A DNA stretch of 64,000 nt from Inquilinus limosus_F (GCF_051487185.1 NZ_JAHVDK010000023.1:70174-134173), one strand, 5' to 3'; counted from the first letter of the stretch, positions 8,712 through 17,444 are shown. Numbers and translations: made by a program. Notes: generated by a model not told the origin, from the sequence alone.

Positions 8712-9545
8712 CTATCCCTTCACCGCGCCCTTGGCCAGGCCGGCGACGATGTGGCGCTGGGCCACCAGGAAGAACACGATCGCCGGCGCCAGGGTCAGGG
8801 TGACGAAGGCCAGGATCTTGTGCCATTCGGTCGAGTACTCGCCCTGGTAGTTCATGATCCCGAGCGGCCAGGGATACATCTCCGGCGCGTTGAACATGAT
8901 CAGCGGCAGCATGTAGTTGTTCCAGCTGGCCACGAGAGAGAAGACCGCCACGGTCGCCAGGATCGGGCGCGACAGCGGCAGCGTCACCCGCAGGTAGAAC
9001 TGGAAGTAGCCGCAGCCATCGACCCGCGCCGCCTCCCACAGCTCGTAGGGCAACTGGCGGAAGAAGCCGCGCAGCATCAGGATCGCCATGCCGAGGCCGA
9101 AAGCCACCTGCGGCAGCACCACGCCCCAATAGGTGTCGAGCAGGCCGAGGTCGCGCACCCGGATGAACAGCGGCAGCATCGCCGTCGCGGCCGGGAACAT
9201 CAGCCCCAGCAGCAGGTAGTTCAGCAGCATGCGGCTGCCGAAGAACACGACATGGGCGAAGATGAAGGCCGCCATCGAGCCGACGATCAGGACCAGGCCG
9301 ACGGTGAGGGCGGCGATGACGGCGGAGTTGAACAGCATCCGCCACAGCCGCTGCGAGCTCAGGATCTCCCAATAGACCCCGCCGTCCCAGCTGGTCGGCA
9401 GGCCGAGCGGGTTGACCCGCAGCTCGCCCAGCGTCTTGAAGCCGCCCAGCGCCGCCGCGACCAGCGGCACCAGCACGAGGCCGGCGACCGCGAGCAGGAC
9501 CAGGTATTGCGGCAGGACGGAAGGGCGGATCGCAGGCGCGGCCAT
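8712..9545 (-). CDS. Carbohydrate ABC transporter permease (MalG type)
   Basis: A 277-residue inner-membrane permease of the CUT1 family with about six helices and the conserved cytoplasmic EAA loop, ELWEAARVDGCGYFQFYLRV, that docks on the ATPase. The C terminus VAGLAKGAVKG is typical of MalG/UgpE-like subunits. It pairs with the MalF-type permease 10 bases upstream and the binding protein further up. The sugar is unknown. No ATP-binding subunit is encoded in this operon. Confidence 0.88.
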   Translation of the reverse strand: MAAPAIRPSVLPQYLVLLAVAGLVLVPLVAAALGGFKTLGELRVNPLGLPTSWDGGVYWEILSSQRLWRMLFNSAVIAALTVGLVLIVGSMAAFIFAHVVFFGSRMLLNYLLLGLMFPAATAMLPLFIRVRDLGLLDTYWGVVLPQVAFGLGMAILMLRGFFRQLPYELWEAARVDGCGYFQFYLRVTLPLSRPILATVAVFSLVASWNNYMLPLIMFNAPEMYPWPLGIMNYQGEYSTEWHKILAFVTLTLAPAIVFFLVAQRHIVAGLAKGAVKG

Positions 9546-9555
9546 TCGGAACCTC

Positions 9556-10488
9556 CTAGTCCCCCCGCATCAGGGTGCGGCGGTAGACGAGCGAGAAGGT
9601 GACGCAGATCAGGAACAGCACCACCCCGACGGCGCTGCCGAAGCCGACCTCCATCCGCATCACGCCGAAGGTGAAGAGATAGGTGACCAGTGAATGGGTG
9701 GCGTTGGACGGGCCGCCGCGGGTCAGCGACATCACCAGGTCGAACAGCTGCAACGCCCCGACCACGGCGAAGAACACCGACAGGCGGATGGTCGGGAACA
9801 GCATCGGGATCTTGATCCGGCGCACGATCTGCCACGGAGAGGCGCCGTCGATCCGGGCCGCGTCGATGATCTCGTGCGGAATGTTCTGGAGGCCGGCGAT
9901 GTAGATCATCATGTGGAAGCCGAAATACTTCCACACCACCAGCAGCAGCACCGCCGCCATGGCCAGGTCGCGGTCGGCCAGGACGAAGGGCGCCTCGGTG
10001 CCGGCGCCGAACCAGCTCCAGATCAGGGCCACGGCGCCGTACCGGCCGTCATAGAGGAACTGCCAGATCAGCCCGGTCGCCACCTCGGCCAGGATGTAGG
10101 GCAGGAAGAACACCATGCGGAAGGCCACCCGGCCGCGCAGCTTCTCGGCCAGAAGCAGCGCCATGGCGAGCGCCAGCGGCAGCTGGACCGCCAGCGACAC
10201 CAGGATGATCAGCCCGGTGTTGGTCAGCGCCGACCAGAAGGTGCGGTTGCGCAGCAGCAGCTCGAAGTTCCGGAGCCCGACGAAGTCCTGCGGGCTGCCA
10301 TAGCCGTTCCATTTGAACAGGCTGTAGAAGCCGGCCTCGCCCATCGGCAGGATCACGAAGGTCGTGAACAGGACGAGAGCCGGCACCAGCATCAGCACCA
10401 CCGGCGCCACCCGCGACCGCAGCGCCATTCGGCGCCGCCGGGCAACCGCAGCGCGGTCGAAGGCCGGGGCTGTCGCGGCGACGGTCAT
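9556..10488 (-). CDS. Sugar ABC transporter permease (MalF type)
   Basis: A 310-residue permease with about six helices. The first helix follows a basic N terminus (AVARRRRMALRSR), and the EAA loop reads EIIDAARIDGASPWQIVRRI, as in CUT1 MalF/UgpA proteins. It forms the membrane channel with the MalG-type subunit downstream. Between this gene and the upstream binding-protein gene lies a 205-base spacer filled mostly by a palindromic repeat, unusual inside an operon and likely to affect relative expression. Confidence 0.88.
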   Translation of the reverse strand: MTVAATAPAFDRAAVARRRRMALRSRVAPVVLMLVPALVLFTTFVILPMGEAGFYSLFKWNGYGSPQDFVGLRNFELLLRNRTFWSALTNTGLIILVSLAVQLPLALAMALLLAEKLRGRVAFRMVFFLPYILAEVATGLIWQFLYDGRYGAVALIWSWFGAGTEAPFVLADRDLAMAAVLLLVVWKYFGFHMMIYIAGLQNIPHEIIDAARIDGASPWQIVRRIKIPMLFPTIRLSVFFAVVGALQLFDLVMSLTRGGPSNATHSLVTYLFTFGVMRMEVGFGSAVGVVLFLICVTFSLVYRRTLMRGD

Positions 10489-10514
10489 CGATGCTCGACC
10501 TTCGCGGCCTGCGC

Positions 10515-10650
10515 CACCCCCTCACCCGAAATCGCTGCGCGATTTCGACCTCTCCCCAAGGAGAGGTGAGGGAGCGGCATCCGGATCCCCTCTCCTCGGG
10601 GAGAGGGAGGGGCCCATCGCCGGCACGGCGATGGGAGGGTGAGGGGGCGG
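10515..10650. repeat. Palindromic intergenic repeat, copy 1 (CCCTCACCC ... GGGTGAGGG family)
   Basis: The element opens with CCCCCTCACCCGAAATCGC, contains two internal hairpins (around CCTCTCCCCAAGGAGAGG and CCCCTCTCCTCGGGGAGAGG), and closes with GGGAGGGTGAGGGGG, the reverse complement of its start. A very similar copy is at 28150-28281 and a shorter relative at 54061-54210. Here it sits between the binding-protein and permease genes of a sugar operon, where such stems usually protect the upstream message or attenuate read-through. Confidence 0.85.
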
Positions 10651-10693
10651 CGCTGCCCCGTCTCGCGAAAACCCACCATCGCCTCCAACCAGC

Positions 10694-11953
10694 TCACCGC
10701 ATTTCCCAGGCTTCCTGGACCTGGGCGGCCGCGTCTTCGGGATCGGTCGCGCCGGAGGCGATGTCGGTGGTGACGTCGTTCACCACCCGGCCGACATTGG
10801 CGCCCAGCATCTGGTCGTAGAACACCTGGAAGTAGCCGGCCTTGGCGATGTTCTCCGCCATCTGCCGGAAATACGGGTTCTTCAGCTTCTCGGCCGTGCC
10901 CTTGTTCACCGGGATGTAGAGGCCGAGCTCCGCAGCCTTCTCCTGGTTCTCCTTGTTGGTCAGGAACTTCAGGAAGTCGACCGCTTCCGGCGGCGCCCCC
11001 TTGGTCACCAGCCAGCCATTGACGCCGCCGAGCACGTCGGTCGGCTGCCCGGCGCCGCCCTCGACGACCGGGAACGGGATCCAGCCCAGCTCCTCGTCCG
11101 GGATGCCCTTGCCCGAGGCGCTGTTCTTCTTGCTGATCAGGTAGTCCCAGTTGCCCATCAGATGCATCGCGGCCTTGCCGTCGCCGAAATAGCCGGAGGC
11201 CTGCGGGCTGGTCAGGCTGAGATAGCCGGGCTCGAACGGCTCCAGCGCCGCCAGCTCCTTCAGATGCTCGCCGGCCTTGACGAAGACCGGCCCGTCGAAG
11301 CCGTCGCCGGACTGGTCGTAGGCGGCCTGGAACGCCGCCTTGCCGCCGATCCGCATGGCCAGCAGCGTCCAGTAGAAGTGGATCGGCCATTTGTCGGCAC
11401 CGCCGGTGGCGAGCGGCACGATGCCGGCGGCCTTGATCGTCTTCACCGCGGCCAGCAGGTCGTCCCAGGTTTTGATGTCCTCGACCTTGACCCCGGCCTT
11501 GGCGACGAGCGGCTTGTTGAACCAGAGACCGACCTGCGAGGCCAGCACCGGCACGCCCCAGACATGGCCGTCGACGGTAAAGGCCTCGAGCGCGGCCGGG
11601 CTGATCCGGTCGGCCCATTCGCCCTTCATGGCGTCGGTCAGGTCCTCGATCACCCCGGCCTTGATCTGGTCGCGCAGCACGCCGCCGCCCCAGCTGTAGA
11701 TGATGTGCGGCCGGTCGGCGGATTGCAGCGTGGTCGGCAGCTTGGCCTTGTAGGCCTCGTTCTCCAGATACTGCATCTGGATGGTGACGCCGGGATGCGC
11801 CGCCTCATAGGCGCGGGCGACGCCCTCCATCCAGGCCACCGTCGCCGGCGCCTGCTCGATGTGCAGCCATTTGACCGTGACCTCGGCCATGGCGGCGCCG
11901 GACAGGAGACCGGCGGTGGTGAGGGCCGCGAGGCCCGACAGGATCCTCTTCAT
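10694..11953 (-). CDS. Carbohydrate ABC transporter substrate-binding protein
   Basis: A 419-residue periplasmic binding protein (family 1, PF01547/PF13416). Residues 1-23 form a signal peptide ending SGAAMA; the mature start EVTVKWLHIEQAP and motifs such as IIYSWGGGVLRD and HLMGNWDY are typical of CUT1 sugar-binding proteins. GGAGAAGACC precedes the ATG. It lies downstream of a Gfo/Idh/MocA gene and upstream of two permeases, so it probably delivers a sugar or glycoside to them. The ligand cannot be read from sequence. Confidence 0.9.
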   Translation of the reverse strand: MKRILSGLAALTTAGLLSGAAMAEVTVKWLHIEQAPATVAWMEGVARAYEAAHPGVTIQMQYLENEAYKAKLPTTLQSADRPHIIYSWGGGVLRDQIKAGVIEDLTDAMKGEWADRISPAALEAFTVDGHVWGVPVLASQVGLWFNKPLVAKAGVKVEDIKTWDDLLAAVKTIKAAGIVPLATGGADKWPIHFYWTLLAMRIGGKAAFQAAYDQSGDGFDGPVFVKAGEHLKELAALEPFEPGYLSLTSPQASGYFGDGKAAMHLMGNWDYLISKKNSASGKGIPDEELGWIPFPVVEGGAGQPTDVLGGVNGWLVTKGAPPEAVDFLKFLTNKENQEKAAELGLYIPVNKGTAEKLKNPYFRQMAENIAKAGYFQVFYDQMLGANVGRVVNDVTTDIASGATDPEDAAAQVQEAWEMR

Positions 11954-12014
11954 GGTCTTCTCCTCCCCGTCCCGCCGCCTTGATCGGCGGCGGGTTGATC
12001 CGAACGGGGGACGA

Positions 12015-13076
12015 TCAGCCCCCCGCTGTGCCGGCGCGCCGCGCCGACGTCTCGATGCCGTATTCGAGGCCGATCGCCGCCCGCCAGGCGTCCATCGCCT
12101 TCAGGTTGCCGAGGCTGTCGGCCAGGCTCATGAAGGCGGATTCCCTCTCTCCCGCCGCCACGGCGTCGCCCACGGCGTCGGCCTCGAAGGCGTAGAGCCA
12201 GCCCGGCTCCTCGATCGTCACCGTCTCGGCCGTGCCGTCGGGGCGGGTGACGACGATGGTGCTGGTGCCGCCCTCCTTGCCGCTGCAGAACCAGGGCGAG
12301 GCGACCTCGATCCGCCCCTCGGTGCCGAAGATCCGTACCGTGTTCTCCAGGGCGAGCGAAACCCCGGTCGCCACCTGGGCGACGACGCCGCCGGGAAACT
12401 CCAGCACCGCCGCCGTCCATTCGTCGACCCCGCTGCGGCCGAGATGCCCGGCACCCACGATCTTCACCGGATCGAGGAAGGGCTTGCCCGCGGCCGCGCC
12501 GGCGACGAGGCGCGCGATCGACACCGGATAGCCGCCGACATCGAGGATGCCGCCGCCCGCGAGGTCGTTGGCGAACAGGCGGTGATCGGGGTTGAACTTG
12601 GCGGCGAAGCCGAAGCTGGCCTGGATCATGCGCACCTCGCCGATCGCACCGCCCCGCACCAGCTCCGCCAGCCGCTTGGTCTGCGGATGGGCGCGGTACA
12701 TGTAGCCTTCGGCCAGGAACACCCCGGCGCGGCGGGCCGCGTCGACCAGCACCGCCGCCTCGCCGGCATTGATGCCCATCGGCTTCTCGCACAGCACATG
12801 CTTGCCGGCCGCGGCGGCGCGCACGCCCCAGGCCACATGGGCCGGATGCGGCGTGGCGATGTAGACGGCATCGACCTCGGGGTCGGCCAGCAGCGCCTCG
12901 TATCCGGCATGGATCCGGGCGCCGGGGAAGGCGTCCGCCAGGCCCGGCCTGGTCGCATCGCGCGTGCCGATCGCCACCAGCCGCCCGGTGCGCGACCGGG
13001 CCACCCCTCCGGCGAAGGCCTGGGCGATCCGCCCCGGCCCGAGAATGCCCCAGCGCAGCTTCGCTTCCGTTCCCAT
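12015..13076 (-). CDS. Gfo/Idh/MocA family oxidoreductase
   Basis: A 353-residue NAD(P)-dependent sugar oxidoreductase: Rossmann motif WGILGPGRIAQ at the N terminus, DAVYIATPHPAH, the signature CEKPMG, then an alpha-beta substrate domain with ILDVGGYPVS. Such enzymes oxidise hydroxyls of sugars or cyclitols, often to 3-keto products. The ATG at 13076 fits the fold; an ATG at 13106 overlaps the stop of the upstream permease stub as ATGA and may be the ancestral start. It is the first intact gene of the sugar-transport operon. Confidence 0.88.
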   Translation of the reverse strand: MGTEAKLRWGILGPGRIAQAFAGGVARSRTGRLVAIGTRDATRPGLADAFPGARIHAGYEALLADPEVDAVYIATPHPAHVAWGVRAAAAGKHVLCEKPMGINAGEAAVLVDAARRAGVFLAEGYMYRAHPQTKRLAELVRGGAIGEVRMIQASFGFAAKFNPDHRLFANDLAGGGILDVGGYPVSIARLVAGAAAGKPFLDPVKIVGAGHLGRSGVDEWTAAVLEFPGGVVAQVATGVSLALENTVRIFGTEGRIEVASPWFCSGKEGGTSTIVVTRPDGTAETVTIEEPGWLYAFEADAVGDAVAAGERESAFMSLADSLGNLKAMDAWRAAIGLEYGIETSARRAGTAGG

Positions 13077-13102
13077 GCTTGTCTTTCCGTGTGTCGAGAG
13101 GG

Positions 13103-13246
13103 TCATCGCCCCTTCACCGCCCCCGTGGTCGGGCCGGCGATGAAGCGGCGCTGCGTCGGGAGGCACATTGCCACCGGCCGGATGGTCATGACCACCGTCG
13201 CCGCCGAGGTCAGGTCGCTGCTGCTGATGAAGCGCAGCCTGTCCAT
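13103..13246 (-). pseudogene. Remnant of a MalG-type ABC permease gene (C-terminal stub)
   Basis: A 47-codon frame starts with ATG behind a strong GGGAGAAG site and ends in QRRFIAGPTTGAVKGR, which closely matches the C-terminal tail of CUT1 permeases (compare VAGLAKGAVKG in the gene at 8712). The rest of a permease, about 230 residues, is missing, so this looks like an internal deletion that left the start region and tail. Its TGA overlaps the ATG at 13106 of the oxidoreductase, as expected of a former operon neighbour. It could still be translated and serve coupling. Confidence 0.6.
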
Positions 13247-13293
13247 GCGTCTTCTCCCTGATCGCCGGGTCCAAGGGGAACAGCGATAATTTT

Positions 13294-13306
13294 TTCGTTT
13301 TACGAA
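13294..13306. promoter_or_regulatory. Candidate operator between the sugar operon and the ROK regulator
   Basis: TTCGTTTTACGAA is a perfect inverted repeat (5-base arms, 3-base spacer) in the AT-rich stretch 13285-13312 upstream of the sugar-operon leader and about 225 bases before the ROK gene. Further along, GCCGAAAAATCGG (13340) and GCCGAGAAATCGA (13359) form a direct repeat. ROK repressors usually bind short AT-centred palindromes of this kind, so one of these is a plausible autoregulatory site. Confidence 0.35.
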
Positions 13307-13529
13307 TTTATCAGACCGGCTAGGGTGGACCCTGTCAAGGCCGAAAAATCGGATGATTGCCGAGAAATCGAAACAATATGGCTGGGCGGATGGGATGGAA
13401 ACGCAGAATCGAGACGAGACGAGGCCGCACGGCAGACGATGCATCGGCATCCCGGCCATGGTGCGCCGCACCATAAAATTCGGATCATGACGGAATGACG
13501 ACCGACCTTTCCCATCGGCGGATCCGGCC

Positions 13530-14753
13530 ATGAAGACCGCCGATCCGGAGTTGATGCGGGCGATCAACCGCTTCCACGTGCTGGACGTGGTGCGGCGCTA
13601 CGGGCCGATCTCGCGGGTCGAGATCGTGCAGCGCACCGAGCTGGCCCCCGCCACCATCTCCGCCATCACCGGCGGGCTGATCGAGGAGAACCTGATCCTG
13701 GCCCGCGCGGTCGAGGGCGTCGGCACCGCCGCGCGCGGCCGGCCGCGGGTGATGCTGGAGCTGAACCGCGAGGCCGCCTATGTCTGCGGCGTCAAGCTGG
13801 CGCCGCACCAGATCAGCATCGCCGTCACCGACTACATGGCCGATGTGGTGAAGACGCTGTCGCTGCCGATCCGCGTCGCCCGCCAGGCGCCGGAGGTGGT
13901 GGCCGACATCCTGGAGGACGGAATCCGCCGCTGCGTCGCCGACGCCGATCTCGCCCTCGACCGGCTGGGTGGCATCGGCATTGGCCTGCCCGGCTTCATC
14001 GACGGCCGCAACGGCATCTGCGTCTGGACCCCGATCCTTGGGGCGCCGGACGTGCCCCTGGCCGGGATGATCCGCGACCGGCTGGGCGTCCGCACCACGG
14101 TCGAGAACGACGTCCATCTCGTCACCCTGGCCGAGCACTGGTTCGGCCACGGCCGCGACAGCGACAGCTTCGCCGTGGTGGCGGTCGAGGATTCGGTCGG
14201 CCTCGGCCTGTTCCTGAACGGCGACGTGCATCGCGGCGCCGCCGGGATGGGGACGGAGTTCGGCCACACCAAATACGCGCCGGATGACGGGCTGCCCTGC
14301 CGCTGCGGCCAGCGTGGCTGCATCGACGCCTATGTCTCCGACCACGGCATCGTCACCCGCGCCCGCGCCCTGCTGGGCGCCGAGGCCGCGGCGGTCACGC
14401 CGGACGACCCGCGCGCCATCGGCCGGCTGCGCGAGATGGCGCGGTCCGGTCGGGCCGAGATCCGCGCCCTGTTCGAGGAGGCCGGCGCGATCCTGGGCTT
14501 TGCTGTCGGCAACCTGATCACGCTGCACAGTCCGCCCAAGGTGATCGTGGCCGGCAGCGCTATCCAGGCCCGCGACCTGATGGAGCCGGCCCTCCTGGCC
14601 GCGATCGAACGGGTCGTGCCGCCCCCGATCCGGCGCGGCACCGAGATCATCCTGCATGAATGGAGCGACGACGCCTGGGCCCGCGGCGCGGCCAGCCTGG
14701 TGCTGCGTCAGCTCTACGAAGCGCCCTGGAACGGCCAGGGCATGCCCCGATAG
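13530..14753 (+). CDS. ROK family transcriptional regulator
   Basis: A 407-residue NagC/XylR-type regulator. An N-terminal winged helix-turn-helix (residues about 15-75, with GPISRVEIVQRTELAPATIS) is followed by a ROK sugar-binding domain; the zinc motif CRCGQRGCIDAY is clear, with Asp where many have Glu. It stands divergent from the sugar ABC operon and directly upstream of a second oxidoreductase and a ThuA-like gene, so it most likely represses both arms until the sugar is present. The ligand is unknown. Confidence 0.9.
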   Translation: MKTADPELMRAINRFHVLDVVRRYGPISRVEIVQRTELAPATISAITGGLIEENLILARAVEGVGTAARGRPRVMLELNREAAYVCGVKLAPHQISIAVTDYMADVVKTLSLPIRVARQAPEVVADILEDGIRRCVADADLALDRLGGIGIGLPGFIDGRNGICVWTPILGAPDVPLAGMIRDRLGVRTTVENDVHLVTLAEHWFGHGRDSDSFAVVAVEDSVGLGLFLNGDVHRGAAGMGTEFGHTKYAPDDGLPCRCGQRGCIDAYVSDHGIVTRARALLGAEAAAVTPDDPRAIGRLREMARSGRAEIRALFEEAGAILGFAVGNLITLHSPPKVIVAGSAIQARDLMEPALLAAIERVVPPPIRRGTEIILHEWSDDAWARGAASLVLRQLYEAPWNGQGMPR

Positions 14754-14769
14754 CGGAGAGGACACCCGG

Positions 14770-15873
14770 ATGAGCGACAAACCCGTCGGCATCGGCATCA
14801 TCGGCTGCGGCGTGATCAGCGGCGCCTATCTGAAGGCGGCGGCGCATTTCCCGATCCTGCAGATGCGCGCCTGCGCCGACCTGAACCCGGAGGCGGCGCA
14901 GGCCAGGGCCGCCGAGTTCGGCATCGCGGCCTTGAGCATCGAGCAGCTGCTGGCCGACCCCGAGATCGAGATCGTGCTGAACCTGACCACGCCGCAGGCG
15001 CATGTGCCGGTCGGGCTGCAGGCGATCGCCGCCGGCAAGCATGTGCATTCCGAGAAGCCGCTGGCGGTCAGCGTCGCCGAGGGCCGCACGCTGCTGGAGG
15101 CCGCCAGGGCCAAGGGCCTGCACGTCGGCTGCGCCCCCGACACCTTCCTCGGTGCCGGACAGCAGACGGCGCGCGCCCTGATCGATGCCGGGCGGATCGG
15201 CCGGCCGGTCGCCGGCACCGCCTTCATGATGGTGCCGGGGCATGAGCGCTGGCACCCGAACCCGGACTTCTACTACGCCCGCGGCGGTGGGCCGCTGTTC
15301 GACATGGGCCCCTACTACCTGACCACTCTCGTCAACATGCTGGGACCGGTGGCGCGGGTGACCGGCACGGTCGCCGCCGCCTACACCGAGCGCCGCATCG
15401 CCAGCGGGCCGCGCGCCAGCCAGGTGGTGCCGGTCGATACCCCGACCCACATCACCGGCACGCTGGTCTTCGCCTCTGGCGCCGTGGTGACGATGGTGAT
15501 GAGCTTCGACATCCCGGCCCACCGCCACGCGCCGATCGAGATCTATGGCGAGACGGCGTCGCTGAGCGTGCCCGACCCGAACACCTTCGGCGGCGAGGTT
15601 CTGGTCTCGCTCGACCGCACCGAGTGGAAAGCCGAGGCGACCGGCCACGCCTATGGCGACGGCAACTACCGGATCATCGGCGTCGCCGACCTGGCCCAGG
15701 CCATCCGCGCCGGCCGTCCGCACCGCGCCAATGCCGAGCTGGCCTTCCATGTGCTGGAGGTGATGGAGGCGGTGGAGCGGTCCGGCCGCGAGGGCCGGCC
15801 GATCGAGATCGAGAGCCGCTGCGACCGGCCGCAGCCGATGCCGGTGGAGCCCGCCTTCGGCCGGGCCGCCTGA
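14770..15873 (+). CDS. Gfo/Idh/MocA family oxidoreductase (ThuB-like position)
   Basis: A 367-residue oxidoreductase distinct from the one at 12015. It has the Rossmann motif GIGIIGCGVISGAYL, the signature SEKPLAVS and a substrate-side stretch GGGPLFDMGPYYL. The ATG at 14770 follows GAGAGGACACCCGG; the frame is open further upstream inside the ROK gene. In rhizobia ThuB, a protein of this family, acts with ThuA on trehalose and related disaccharides via 3-keto products. The same adjacency here (ThuA gene 21 bases downstream) suggests a similar pair, though the substrate is not proven. Confidence 0.88.
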   Translation: MSDKPVGIGIIGCGVISGAYLKAAAHFPILQMRACADLNPEAAQARAAEFGIAALSIEQLLADPEIEIVLNLTTPQAHVPVGLQAIAAGKHVHSEKPLAVSVAEGRTLLEAARAKGLHVGCAPDTFLGAGQQTARALIDAGRIGRPVAGTAFMMVPGHERWHPNPDFYYARGGGPLFDMGPYYLTTLVNMLGPVARVTGTVAAAYTERRIASGPRASQVVPVDTPTHITGTLVFASGAVVTMVMSFDIPAHRHAPIEIYGETASLSVPDPNTFGGEVLVSLDRTEWKAEATGHAYGDGNYRIIGVADLAQAIRAGRPHRANAELAFHVLEVMEAVERSGREGRPIEIESRCDRPQPMPVEPAFGRAA

Positions 15874-15894
15874 GACGCGAGAGGGAGACGGAAG

Positions 15895-16542
15895 ATGAGA
15901 CAGGCGCTGATCGTCTGGGGCGGCTGGAACGGCCACACCCCGAAGGAATGCGCGGAGCTGGTGGCCGGCATGCTGCGCGGCGACGGCTTCGAGGTGTTCA
16001 TCGAAGACACCACCGAGGCCTTTGCCGACCCGGCGCTGAAGGACATGCACCTGATCGTGCCGATCTACACCATGTCGACCATGGAGAAGGAGGAGGTGAC
16101 CAACCTCTGCGCCGCGGTCGAAAGCGGGGTCGGCCTCGGCGGGTTCCACGGCGGCATGTGCGACGCCTTCCGCAACGAGGTGGCCTACCAGTTCATGACC
16201 GGCGGCCAATGGGTCGCCCATCCCGGCAACATCATCGACTATCGGGTGCGGGTGACCCGGCCGGACGACCCGGTGATGCAGGGGATCGAGGATTTCGACT
16301 ACCGGTCCGAGCAGTACTACATGCATGTCGACCCGAACAACGAGGTGCTGGCCGAGACCACCTTCACCGGCGAGCACGCGCCCTGGATCGCCGGCCACAC
16401 CATGCCGGTGGTGTGGAAGCGCCGGCACGGCGCCGGCCGGGTGTTCTACAGTTCGCTCGGCCACCGGGTGGAGGAGTTCGAGAACCGGTCGATGCGGACC
16501 ATCCTGCATCGCGGCTTGCTGTGGGCCGCGCGGGAGGGCTGA
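15895..16542 (+). CDS. ThuA domain-containing protein
   Basis: A 215-residue ThuA/PF06283 protein with a glutamine-amidotransferase-like fold: strand ALIVWGGWNGHTPKE at the N terminus, the loop GLGGFHGGMCDAF and the C-terminal GRVFYSSLGHRVEEF. Family members are needed for trehalose and other disaccharide use and are linked to 3-keto-sugar turnover. GAGGGAGACGGAAG precedes the ATG. It closes the plus-strand arm of the sugar locus behind the ROK regulator and the oxidoreductase. Confidence 0.88.
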   Translation: MRQALIVWGGWNGHTPKECAELVAGMLRGDGFEVFIEDTTEAFADPALKDMHLIVPIYTMSTMEKEEVTNLCAAVESGVGLGGFHGGMCDAFRNEVAYQFMTGGQWVAHPGNIIDYRVRVTRPDDPVMQGIEDFDYRSEQYYMHVDPNNEVLAETTFTGEHAPWIAGHTMPVVWKRRHGAGRVFYSSLGHRVEEFENRSMRTILHRGLLWAAREG

Positions 16543-16616
16543 GACAACCGCGCGCTTGCGCCTGTCACGAGGGAATCGGTAACACGAGGGCGGACCCACC
16601 ACGCCGGACGAGCCCC

Positions 16617-17294
16617 TTGCCCGACGCCCGCCAGCCCGAGAACAAAAACGAACCCGGCGCGGTGCCGATCGCCGGCGCCGAACGCCGTCGGCGTTTCTCG
16701 GAGGTGCTGCAGGACCTGGCAGCAGGCGACCGCGAGCGCATCGCCATTGCCGACATCCTGACCGCCTTTGGTGACCGGGCCTTCGGCGCGCTGATGCTGG
16801 TCTTCGCCGCGCCCAACATCCTGCCGACGCCGCCCGGCACCTCCTCCATCCTCGGCGCGCCGCTGCTGTTCATCACCGCGCAGCTGATGATCGGGCGGCC
16901 CGTGCTGTGGCTGCCGCGGCTGATCACCCAAAGGTCGGTGGCGCGGGCCGATTTCGCCCGGCTGGTCGCACGCATGGTGCCGTGGCTGGCGAAGGCCGAA
17001 AGGCTGCTGCGGCCGCGCCTGTCGATCCTGATCGGCCCGGTGCCGGACCGTTTCATCGGCGCCGCCTGCCTCTTGCTGGCCATCGTCCTGTTCATGCCGA
17101 TCCCGCTCGGCAACATGGTGCCGGCTCTGGCGATCTCGGCCTTCGCCATCGGCCTGATCGAGCGCGACGGCATCGCCGTCTCGGTCGGCTGGGCCGCCGC
17201 CGCCATCACGGCCGGCATCCTCGCCGCTGTCTCCGCCGCCCTCTGGGCCGCGCTGCGCGCCTTCCTGGAGACGCTGCTGGGCGTGACGATCTGA
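16617..17294 (+). CDS. exoD: Exopolysaccharide synthesis protein, ExoD family
   Basis: A 225-residue inner-membrane protein of the ExoD family (PF06055): FSEVLQDLAAGDRERIAIAD, then AFGALMLVFAAPNILPTPPG, and a C terminus with three to four hydrophobic helices. ExoD is needed for normal exopolysaccharide and for nodule invasion in Sinorhizobium; the biochemical role is unknown. The start is unsure: TTG at 16617 and GTG at 16662 are in frame and no ATG fits; neither has a strong ribosome site. It stands 74 bases after the ThuA-like gene but is probably independent. Confidence 0.82.
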   Translation: MPDARQPENKNEPGAVPIAGAERRRRFSEVLQDLAAGDRERIAIADILTAFGDRAFGALMLVFAAPNILPTPPGTSSILGAPLLFITAQLMIGRPVLWLPRLITQRSVARADFARLVARMVPWLAKAERLLRPRLSILIGPVPDRFIGAACLLLAIVLFMPIPLGNMVPALAISAFAIGLIERDGIAVSVGWAAAAITAGILAAVSAALWAALRAFLETLLGVTI

Positions 17295-17350
17295 TGTGAA
17301 CCCAGGCGTAGACCTGAGGCAGCGACTCTGGCTTCGTCAGTACCCAAACT

Positions 17351-17427
17351 GTCATGCCCAGGCTTGACCCGGGCATCCAGAGATTGTCGAGACCCTCTGG
17401 ATTGCCGGGTCAAGCCCGGCAATGACA
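17351..17427. repeat. Double-hairpin intergenic repeat, copy 1 (CCGGGCTTGACCCGG type)
   Basis: Two short palindromes, GCCCAGGCTTGACCCGGGC and TTGCCGGGTCAAGCCCGGCAA, lie head to head, joined by ATCCAGAGATTGTCGAGACC, so the whole 77-base unit can fold on itself in several ways. The same element in the opposite orientation is at 23114-23191. It fills the gap between the convergent exoD and cyclase genes and would serve as a terminator for both. Confidence 0.85.
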
Positions 17428-17444
17428 ACAAAGAGGCATGCGGC

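Noticed and set aside
13285..13312. GATAA ... TTATC pair around the ROK operator candidate
   Set aside because: Its centre does not coincide with that of the inner palindrome, so it is probably chance in AT-rich DNA.
15624..16616. Upstream extension of the exoD frame through the oxidoreductase and ThuA genes
   Set aside because: That part is an out-of-frame shadow of two well-supported genes.
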